Shown here piece after piece: positions 1 through 5,537 of a stretch of DNA of 5,537 nucleotides. A program made the position numbers and the translations under genes. A model generated the notes under the pieces. It made no database searches. It saw nothing but the letters and a program-made list of their open reading frames with translations, and was not told the DNA's origin. The stretch is from Bacteroidota bacterium (lineage in GTDB: Bacteria; Bacteroidota; Bacteroidia; Chitinophagales; Chitinophagaceae): NCBI GenBank assembly GCA_028877005.1, contig JAGWPI010000354.1, positions 1 to 5,537 of the forward strand. Reading direction: 5' to 3'. Position 1 is the stretch's first letter. Every line of letters begins with the position of its first letter.

Positions 1-1
1 T

Positions 2-829
2 ACGGTTTATTCTAAATATTTTCCAAGGCTAATTTATTTTGCCCGTCAATTTTTGCAAAATGCCTCTTCTACTGTATTTGTTTTATGGGCCAATACCCAT
101 CCGCAACATTTTATTTTATCGGCCAAGCAAACCTTTTCAGAAATGCCTTTAAGTAATATTGTAGGTATGTTACCCGGCAAAAAATTACCCAATGAATATG
201 TTATTTTTTCCGGACATTATGACCATTTAGGCATTGGGAAAGCCGTGAATGGTGATTCATTGTATAATGGCGCTAATGATGATGCAGCAGGAACAACCGC
301 TGTAATTATGCTGGCTAAATACTATGCTCATTTAAATAATAATGCCAGAACCTTAATATTTGCCGCATTTACGGCAGAAGAAATCGGAGAATATGGTTCC
401 GCCTTCTTTTCAGAACAATTTAATCCTGCAACAGTAAAAGCCATGTTCAATATTGAGATGATAGGTACGGAAAGTAAATGGGGAACCAATAGTGCATATA
501 TTACCGGTTATGATAAAACTGATATGGGACAGATTATGCAGCACAATTTAAAAGGGACGCCTTTTACTTTTTATCCGGATCCATATACCGAACAAAATTT
601 ATTTTATCGTTCAGATAATGCCACGTTAGCTAAAAAAGGGGTGCCGGCTCATACCATTTCTACCTCCAAAATGGATAATGAGCCAAACTATCATAAACCG
701 AGCGATGAAGTGAAAACACTGAATCTTACCAATATGACGGGCATCATTAAAGCTATTGCCTTAAGTGCGCAAACTATAGTTAATGGCAATGACACACCTA
801 CTCGTGTGGATACTTCACAAGTGCATTAA
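2..829 (+). CDS. M28-family zinc metallopeptidase, C-terminal part (5' end outside window)
   Basis: The reading frame is open from the left edge to TAA at 827-829, so the N-terminus, including any signal peptide, is missing. A TTG at 53 is in frame, but coding-like sequence continues upstream of it, so it is probably not the start. Numbering from that TTG codon, the M28 di-zinc motifs come in order: SGHYDHLG (His55 ligand, Asp57), GANDDAAG (Asp76, bridging ligand), FTAEE (Glu109 general base, Glu110 ligand), NIEMIG (Glu135 at the third-ligand position, usually Asp in aminopeptidases) and NYHKPSDE (His214 ligand). The stretch FYRSDNATLAKKGVPAH is the usual segment before the last His. Known members remove N-terminal residues or hydrolyse small peptides and are mostly exported; substrate and location here are inferred. 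The gene converges with the prenyltransferase gene and overlaps it by 4 bases. It could be an aminopeptidase or another M28 subtype. The family call is firm, the specificity is not. Confidence 0.93.
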   Translation, partial: TVYSKYFPRLIYFARQFLQNASSTVFVLWANTHPQHFILSAKQTFSEMPLSNIVGMLPGKKLPNEYVIFSGHYDHLGIGKAVNGDSLYNGANDDAAGTTAVIMLAKYYAHLNNNARTLIFAAFTAEEIGEYGSAFFSEQFNPATVKAMFNIEMIGTESKWGTNSAYITGYDKTDMGQIMQHNLKGTPFTFYPDPYTEQNLFYRSDNATLAKKGVPAHTISTSKMDNEPNYHKPSDEVKTLNLTNMTGIIKAIALSAQTIVNGNDTPTRVDTSQVH

Positions 830-1581
830 ATTTTTATTGGAACGGAATGAATGGCATCGCTAAGTTCTTTAATAAGCGATGCATCTTTTTCAATAGCATT
901 GCCAACAACAATAATATCGGCACCTGCTTTGCAATTTAAATACGCTTTTTCTGCATCTGTAATGCCTCCGCCAATAATTAAAGGAACCTCTATGTGTTGT
1001 GACACCAATGCAATCATTGTTTCTGTAATAGGCCGTTTGGCGCCACTGCCGGCATCCATGTAAACTAGTTTCATGCCTAACATTTCACCGGCCATAGCTG
1101 TGCACATGGCAATATCATTTTTATCGGAAGGTATAGGTGAAGCATTAGAAATATACGAAACGGTGGTAGGCGCACCACCATCAATAACCATATAACCGGT
1201 AGGTATAATTTCTAAACCACTTTTCTTTACAAAAGGGGCACTAACCACATGTTGGCCAATTAATAATTCAGGATTGCGTCCAGAAATTAAAGAAAGGTAC
1301 AAAAGTGCATCTGCATATTTGCTTACCTGCGAGGGCGATCCGGGGAATAATAATACAGGTATATTGCAAGCAACTTTAATTTGCTTGATACACTCATCCA
1401 AATGATTTGAAATGACCAAACTTCCTCCCACAAAAAAATAGTCAACATGGGCATCTACTGATAACTGCACAAGTTGATCAATAGAGGTATGGTTTACCTT
1501 ATCTGGATCAATTAATACAGCAAAAGATTTTTTACCGGTCTGCTTTTTTTCTGTTATTTGATGGTACAAGGTTTGCTTCAT
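826..1581 (-). CDS. Geranylgeranylglyceryl phosphate synthase family protein (GGGPS/PcrB, group II bacterial type)
   Basis: This is a complete 251-residue protein, within the usual size of the family, which forms a (beta/alpha)8 barrel. GGGPS joins glycerol-1-phosphate to a polyprenyl diphosphate by an ether bond, the first committed step of archaeal-type lipids. Visible motifs in order are AVLIDPDK (residues 21-28), FVGGS (50-54), LLFPGS (77-82), LSLISGRNP (96-104), PTGYMVIDGG (127-136), YMDAGSGA (174-181), PLIIGGGI (200-207) and GADIIVVGNAIE (220-231). The Gly-rich C-terminal loops form the phosphate-binding end of the barrel, and the PTGYMVIDGG type is the one seen in Bacteroidota and some archaea. 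No membrane segment or signal peptide is seen, so a cytosolic or membrane-associated enzyme is expected. ATG at 1581 is the first Met after an in-frame stop at 1642-1644 and starts a family-typical MKQTLY N-terminus. There is no clear Shine-Dalgarno sequence. Chain length of the prenyl donor cannot be read from the sequence. Heptaprenylglyceryl phosphate synthase (PcrB) is the alternative within the same family. Confidence 0.93.
   Translation of the reverse strand: MKQTLYHQITEKKQTGKKSFAVLIDPDKVNHTSIDQLVQLSVDAHVDYFFVGGSLVISNHLDECIKQIKVACNIPVLLFPGSPSQVSKYADALLYLSLISGRNPELLIGQHVVSAPFVKKSGLEIIPTGYMVIDGGAPTTVSYISNASPIPSDKNDIAMCTAMAGEMLGMKLVYMDAGSGAKRPITETMIALVSQHIEVPLIIGGGITDAEKAYLNCKAGADIIVVGNAIEKDASLIKELSDAIHSVPIKI
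854..890 (+). terminator. Candidate intrinsic terminator for the M28 peptidase gene
   Basis: GCATCGCT at 854-861 and AGCGATGC at 875-882 form a perfect 8-bp stem with five G-C pairs and a 13-base loop. ATCTTTTT follows at 883-890. The hairpin begins 24 bases after the peptidase stop codon and has a T-run only in the + direction, so it fits termination of rightward transcription. It lies wholly inside the 3' coding end of the oppositely oriented prenyltransferase gene. The loop is longer than in a classical terminator, so the call is moderate. Confidence 0.5.
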
Positions 1582-1608
1582 GCAAAAAATTGTAGGTGAC
1601 TGACTTAT

Positions 1609-1624
1609 TGCAAAAATGCAAAAA
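1609..1624. repeat. Tandem TGCAAAAA direct repeat upstream of the GGGPS gene
   Basis: TGCAAAAA occurs at 1609-1616 and again immediately at 1617-1624; a third copy at 1581-1588 overlaps the prenyltransferase start codon. On the coding (-) strand the pair reads TTTTTGCATTTTTGCA and includes CATTTTTG, one mismatch from the TAnnTTTG promoter element, 30 bases before the ATG. No matching upstream TTTG is seen at the usual spacing, so promoter activity is only a possibility. The repeat itself is directly visible. Confidence 0.4.
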
Positions 1625-2015
1625 CTTTTTGTTTTATTCGCTTAAATTAATAAGTATCTGTTGTAAAGCCATGAAATAATGTCTTTTTATGGATAAAAAA
1701 AATCTGCAACTTGTCTGTATTGCCTCTATTTCGTCTTTTCTTACAAGTGTAGAAAATAAGAATTAGCATTAATTTAGAGGGATAAAATATTTAATTAGCT
1801 GCTTTTTACCTAACTTTTCTTAATAAAATCATCTATATATTTCTTGCTCTTCAATAACAAATTTAAATTGGTTGGAGAATGAAATATTGGTTAGTAGGCA
1901 AATGGTAAATACAAAAAAAAGAGGATCAATGGCGGTTTTAATGATAAGTATTTTGAATGAAATAACAACATTTTTTTTCAAAAAATATTATCTACAAATG
2001 TTCATATTTTTTGAA

Positions 2016-2034
2016 ATGCAAACAGGCCTTGCAT
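2016..2034. repeat. Inverted repeat ATGCAA-N7-TTGCAT
   Basis: ATGCAA at 2016-2021 and TTGCAT at 2029-2034 are exact inverted copies around a 7-base centre (ACAGGCC). Total length of 19 bases and the symmetry suit a dimeric regulator site. It lies about 50 bases upstream of the candidate reductase -33 element. A run of five T's follows at 2042-2046, so a weak hairpin in RNA is an alternative reading. Function is not established. Confidence 0.3.
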
Positions 2035-2082
2035 CTCCTACTTTTTAATCCAGTTTTTCCACAATCTGTTAATATTTTGCAT

Positions 2083-2113
2083 ATTGTTTTTTAGTTGTTA
2101 AAAGATATTTTCG
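2083..2113 (+). promoter_or_regulatory. Candidate Bacteroidota-type promoter for the class II reductase gene
   Basis: ATTG at 2083-2086 is followed after 19 bases by TATTTTCG at 2106-2113. The known Bacteroidota vegetative consensus is TTTG, about 19 bases, then TAnnTTTG. Each element here has one mismatch. Initiation a few bases past 2113 would leave an untranslated leader of roughly 65 bases before the ATG at 2186. This is pattern matching in AT-rich DNA and could be chance. TATTTTG at 2073-2079 is a weaker alternative with no spaced upstream element. Confidence 0.3.
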
Positions 2114-2121
2114 TAAGAAGC

Positions 2122-2142
2122 TATCCAATAAAAGGATATCCT
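2122..2142. promoter_or_regulatory. Palindrome AGGATATCCT with an extra half-site, in the presumed reductase leader
   Basis: AGGATATCCT at 2133-2142 is a perfect 10-bp palindrome. TATCC at 2122-2126 is a further half-site that can pair with GGATA at 2134-2138 (5-bp stem, 7-base loop). The two pairings exclude each other. The element sits between the candidate promoter and the start codon, where an operator or leader structure would act. There is no direct evidence of function. Confidence 0.28.
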
Positions 2143-2185
2143 GTTAAAAACAAAGTATTTCACCGCAATTCTAAACTAAAGGCTC

Positions 2186-5100
2186 ATGGCACCTGCATCT
2201 AAAAACAAAGGATTACAATTTAAGCGCCGCTATACCAAAGAAGGTATTAGTGTTTTTGATTTGTTTGAATATGATTACCGAACCAGTGTTATTAAAAACC
2301 CAAATGGCGAGGTAGTTTTTGAAATGAATAATGTAGAAGTACCTAAGCAATGGAGCCAAATTGCTACCGATATACTAGCACAAAAGTACTTTAGAAAAGC
2401 CGGAGTGCCTCAGCCAGATGGCACTACAGGCCGTGAAACTAGCGTAAAACAAGTAGCACATCGTATGGCAAATTGTTGGAAGGTTTGGGGTGAGCGGTAT
2501 AACTATTTTGCTTCTGAACAGGATGCACAGGTTTTTTATGATGAATTAGTATATAGTATCCTTAACCAATCTTGCGTACCAAATTCACCACAATGGTTTA
2601 ACACAGGGCTTTATGAAAGTTACGGAATAACAGGTAAACCCCAAGGCCACTATTATGTAGATCCCAAAGACGAAACTCTAAAAAAATCGGAAAATGCTTA
2701 TGAAAGACCTCAACCCCATGCCTGCTTTATATTATCGGTAAAAGATGATTTAGTGAATGAAGGAGGCATTATGGACTTGTGGGTTCGTGAAGCACGTATC
2801 TTTAAATACGGGAGCGGCGTAGGAACCAATTTTTCTCAAATACGCGGTGAAGGCGAAAAATTAAGTGGTGGTGGAACATCTAGCGGACTAATGAGTTTTT
2901 TGAAAATTGGCGATAGAGCCGCCGGTGCTATTAAATCCGGTGGTACAACACGCCGGGCTGCTAAAATGGTGTGTTTAGACTTAGACCATCCTGAAATAAT
3001 TAAATTCATTAACTGGAAAGTAGAGGAAGAAAATAAAGTTGCAGCATTAATTGCCGCCGGTTATGATTCTAGTTATGAAGGAGAGGCCTATGCAACTGTT
3101 TCGGGACAAAATTCCAATAATTCCGTACGTATTCCTAATAGCTTCTTCGATAAACTAGCAAAAAATGAAAATTGGGAACTCAAAGCTCGTACTGATGGAA
3201 GGGTGATGAAGACAATACCGGCAAGAGAGGTGTGGAATAATATTGCCTATGCAGCATGGCGTTGCGCCGATCCGGGTACCCAATTTGATACTACCATTAA
3301 TGAGTGGCATACCTGCCCAAAAGGCGGTAGAATTAATGCATCTAATCCATGTAGTGAATACATGTTCTTAGATAATACTGCATGCAATTTAGCCTCTATT
3401 AATTTGCGTAAATTTTTTAATGAAACTAACAATACTATAGATGTAGAAGGCATTGAATACATTAGCAGATTATGGACAACTGTTTTGGAAATATCTGTAT
3501 TAATGGCACAATTTCCATCTAAAGAGGTAGCACAACTTTCCTATGATTACCGCACTTTAGGTTTGGGTTTTGCCAACTTGGGTACAATTTTAATGTTAAG
3601 TGGTATTCCTTATGACAGTGAGGAAGCCCGCGGTATAGCCGGTGCCATAACAGCAATAATGACAGGAACAGCTTATAAAACCTCGGCTGAAATGGCTGCA
3701 TTTTTAGGCCCCTTCCGTAAATATGAAGAAAATAAAACAGATATGCTTCGGGTGATGCATAACCATCGTGCTGCTGCATATGATGCGGAAGATGCTTATA
3801 TCGATTTACAAATTAAACCCATAGGCATTAAAGCCCAATTCTGTCCAAATTATTTATTAAAGGCTGCAACCAAAGCTTGGGACGAAGCCGTGCAATTAGG
3901 CGAAAAGTATGGCTACCGAAATGCCCAAACCACTGTTATTGCACCCACAGGCACCATTGGTTTAATTATGGATTGTGATACTACAGGCGTAGAACCCGAT
4001 TTTGCTTTGGTTAAGTTTAAAAAATTAAGTGGTGGTGGTTATTTTAAAATTATTAACCAGGCTGTACCCAATGCTTTAAAAAATTTAGGCTATACCGATG
4101 AACAAATAAAAGATATAGAAAATTATGCCGTTGGTACTGCTAGCTTTGAAGGTGCGCCTTATATTAACAATACAACTTTAGCTGCCAAAGGATTTATACA
4201 AGAAGAAATTACCAAAATTAATCAAGCAGCTAAGTCAGCCTTTGAAATTGGATTCCTATTTAATCGCTATACCTTAGGTGATGCTTGTATGCAAAGATTG
4301 GGTTTTACTGAAGCAGAATACAGTAGTTGGGATTTTAATATGCTGGAAGCATTAGGTTTTACTGAGTCAGAAATTGAAGCCGCCAATGATTATGTGTGTG
4401 GAACCATGACCGTAGAAGGGGCACCCCACCTTAAACCGGCGCATTTACCTGTATTTGATTGTGCCAACAAATGTGGCAAAAAAGGCGAAAGATATATACA
4501 TGCACATGGACATATTAAAATGATGGCCGCTTGTCAGCCATTTTTAAGTGGGGCTATTTCAAAAACCATTAATCTGCCACATGAAGCCAAAATAGAAGAA
4601 ATTGAGGATGCCTATTATTTAAGTTGGAAATTAGGTTTAAAAGCGTGCGCTTTATATAGGGATGGCTCTAAACTCTCTCAACCGTTAAGCAATAAATCAG
4701 ACAAAAAGAAGAAAGTAAATGACGAATCTGATGAAGCTAAACCTAAGGCTACTATTACAGAATCGGTAAAATTAGGTACTAATGCTACAATGGTCGATTT
4801 AAGCCAATTAACGGTTGATGAGTTGTTAGAGGAAGTTACCAAAAGAATGAATGCTTCAACAGATACCCAGCTAAAAAGAGCTTTGTCTAGAATTGTAGAA
4901 CGTAAATCATTACCGGCAAAAAGACGTGGATATACCCAAAAAGCTAAAGTTGGCGGGCAAGTGATATTTTTAAGAACAGGCGAGTATACAGATGGAACTT
5001 TAGGCGAAATATTTATTGATTTAGCCAAAGAAGGTTCTACTTTACGCAGTTTAATGAACTGTTTTGCTATTGCTGTATCCGTAGGTTTACAATATGGCGT

Positions 5101-5537
5101 TCCTTTAGAAGAGTTCGTTGAAAAATTTGTATTTACTAAATTTGAACCCTCCGGAATGGTAGATCATCCAAACATTAAAACCACTACTTCATTAGTTGAT
5201 TTTGTATTCCGAGCACTGGCTTTTGATTATTTAGGAAGAACCGATTTGGTTCACGTATTAAATAAACCAGAAATAGAAAATACCGGAGCAAATGAAGCAG
5301 AATTGTCCTATTTAGGTAAGCCGGAATTAAGTAATTTAAGAGTTACTGCATCGGCTACTACCCAGGCACCAACTGCTAAAAATGCTGCTACAAAAAATAA
5401 TAGTGGTTTAGATATGGTAAATGCTGCTGCTAAAAATATGCAAAGCGATGCGCCTGCTTGTAATACATGCGGGCACATTACAGTACGAAGTGGCACCTGT
5501 TACAAATGTTTAAATTGTGGTAACAGTATGGGGTGCA
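2186..5537 (+). CDS. nrdJ: Adenosylcobalamin-dependent (class II) ribonucleoside reductase, 3' end outside window
   Basis: The frame is open for 1117 codons to the right edge with no stop or frameshift. The enzyme reduces ribonucleotides to deoxyribonucleotides for DNA synthesis, using coenzyme B12 to make a cysteine thiyl radical, so it needs no oxygen. Residues 1-75 are the usual class II N-terminus (VEVPKQWS, KYFRKAG), with no ATP-cone recognised. Cys180 (PHACFIL) and Cys400 match the redox pair. Asn387, Cys389 (thiyl) and Glu391 lie in NPCSEYMFLDNTACNL; the 11-residue gap from radical Cys to redox Cys matches class II enzymes. APTGTIG at 586-592 is the substrate-phosphate loop. A charged Lys/Asp/Glu linker (836-855) leads to a TSCPD-type domain (about 912-1018), then an Ala/Thr/Asn-rich linker and a Cys-rich zinc ribbon (Cys1092, 1095, 1105, 1108, 1111, 1117). 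Such tails normally end within a few residues. ATG at 2186 is fixed by an in-frame TAA at 2177-2179; AAAGG at 2178-2182 is a weak, closely spaced ribosome site. No intein is seen. Partner reductant and NDP/NTP preference are not readable. Confidence 0.97.
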   Translation, partial: MAPASKNKGLQFKRRYTKEGISVFDLFEYDYRTSVIKNPNGEVVFEMNNVEVPKQWSQIATDILAQKYFRKAGVPQPDGTTGRETSVKQVAHRMANCWKVWGERYNYFASEQDAQVFYDELVYSILNQSCVPNSPQWFNTGLYESYGITGKPQGHYYVDPKDETLKKSENAYERPQPHACFILSVKDDLVNEGGIMDLWVREARIFKYGSGVGTNFSQIRGEGEKLSGGGTSSGLMSFLKIGDRAAGAIKSGGTTRRAAKMVCLDLDHPEIIKFINWKVEEENKVAALIAAGYDSSYEGEAYATVSGQNSNNSVRIPNSFFDKLAKNENWELKARTDGRVMKTIPAREVWNNIAYAAWRCADPGTQFDTTINEWHTCPKGGRINASNPCSEYMFLDNTACNLASINLRKFFNETNNTIDVEGIEYISRLWTTVLEISVLMAQFPSKEVAQLSYDYRTLGLGFANLGTILMLSGIPYDSEEARGIAGAITAIMTGTAYKTSAEMAAFLGPFRKYEENKTDMLRVMHNHRAAAYDAEDAYIDLQIKPIGIKAQFCPNYLLKAATKAWDEAVQLGEKYGYRNAQTTVIAPTGTIGLIMDCDTTGVEPDFALVKFKKLSGGGYFKIINQAVPNALKNLGYTDEQIKDIENYAVGTASFEGAPYINNTTLAAKGFIQEEITKINQAAKSAFEIGFLFNRYTLGDACMQRLGFTEAEYSSWDFNMLEALGFTESEIEAANDYVCGTMTVEGAPHLKPAHLPVFDCANKCGKKGERYIHAHGHIKMMAACQPFLSGAISKTINLPHEAKIEEIEDAYYLSWKLGLKACALYRDGSKLSQPLSNKSDKKKKVNDESDEAKPKATITESVKLGTNATMVDLSQLTVDELLEEVTKRMNASTDTQLKRALSRIVERKSLPAKRRGYTQKAKVGGQVIFLRTGEYTDGTLGEIFIDLAKEGSTLRSLMNCFAIAVSVGLQYGVPLEEFVEKFVFTKFEPSGMVDHPNIKTTTSLVDFVFRALAFDYLGRTDLVHVLNKPEIENTGANEAELSYLGKPELSNLRVTASATTQAPTAKNAATKNNSGLDMVNAAAKNMQSDAPACNTCGHITVRSGTCYKCLNCGNSMGC

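Larger units (their letters stand above)
1582..2185. other. Divergent intergenic control region, about 600 bases, non-coding
   Basis: This stretch separates the starts of the leftward prenyltransferase gene and the rightward reductase gene and is visibly more AT-rich than either. No tRNA, rRNA, known riboswitch consensus or convincing gene is seen. Contents: a tandem TGCAAAAA pair at 1609-1624, just upstream of the prenyltransferase start; TAAATTTG on the - strand at 1858-1865, which matches the Bacteroidota -7 consensus TAnnTTTG but lacks a spaced upstream TTG; a 39-codon reading frame at 1929-2048 that I do not accept as a gene; an inverted repeat at 2016-2034; a candidate reductase promoter at 2083-2113; and a palindrome at 2133-2142. 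The hexamer ATGCAA or TTGCAT occurs near both genes. Confidence 0.7.

Noticed and set aside
793..808. CACAC-N6-GTGTG hairpin as terminator of the leftward prenyltransferase transcript
   Set aside because: The stem is only 5 bp, and reading leftward past it there is no T-run.
851..1063. 70-codon + strand frame opposite the prenyltransferase gene
   Set aside because: It lies wholly antisense to a well-supported GGGPS gene, and its peptide shows no recognisable family motif.
1689..1766. 25-codon + strand frame beginning ATGGATAAAAAA
   Set aside because: Too short, without a convincing ribosome site or domain, in AT-rich non-coding DNA.
1858..1865. TAAATTTG on the - strand as the prenyltransferase promoter
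   Set aside because: It matches the -7 consensus, but no TTTG lies about 19 bases upstream, and it would give a leader of more than 270 bases.
1971..1986. T-run followed by A-run as a hairpin terminator
   Set aside because: The pairing is A-T only and homopolymeric, as expected by chance in this AT-rich stretch. No upstream gene reads into it.
1582..2185. Cobalamin riboswitch or NrdR boxes upstream of nrdJ
   Set aside because: Both were plausible for a B12-dependent reductase, but I found no recognisable B12-box (GCCACTG-like) sequence and no paired NrdR-type palindromes.
3247..5496. Four - strand frames of 62-116 codons (3247-3462, 3519-3779, 4678-5028, 5308-5496)
   Set aside because: All are antisense to the continuous NrdJ reading frame, which carries full catalytic motifs. 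Their peptides look like reverse reading of coding DNA.

Overview
The window looks like a piece of an AT-rich Bacteroidota chromosome, probably from the Chitinophagia/Sphingobacteriia side of the phylum. This is an inference. It rests on a bacterial group II geranylgeranylglyceryl phosphate synthase, a long single-chain B12-dependent ribonucleotide reductase, an M28 peptidase of the type common in that phylum, AT-rich codons, near absence of Shine-Dalgarno signals and a candidate TTG / TAnnTTTG-type promoter. No mobile element, CRISPR array, tRNA or rRNA was seen.

Layout. Positions 2-829 (+) hold the C-terminal part of an M28 zinc peptidase whose start lies left of the window. Positions 826-1581 (-) hold a complete GGGPS/PcrB-family prenyltransferase. 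The two genes converge and share four bases (TTAA), so each stop codon lies in the other gene. A hairpin followed by a T-run at 854-890, inside the 3' end of the prenyltransferase gene, is a plausible terminator for the peptidase. Positions 1582-2185 are a roughly 600-base, very AT-rich, non-coding, divergently flanked region. It holds a candidate promoter, two small inverted repeats and a recurrent ATGCAA/TTGCAT hexamer. Positions 2186-5537 (+) hold an adenosylcobalamin-dependent class II ribonucleotide reductase (NrdJ), open for 1117 codons to the right edge and probably only a few residues short of complete.

The three genes do not form an obvious pathway. They are a secreted-type peptidase, a lipid-precursor enzyme and a DNA-precursor enzyme, in separate transcription units. 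All three keep their catalytic motifs, except for a conservative Asp-to-Glu change at one metal-ligand position of the peptidase. I see no convincing undescribed system. The parts most worth a second look are the control region at 1582-2185, the overlapping convergent 3' ends with an embedded terminator, and the archaeal-type lipid enzyme.
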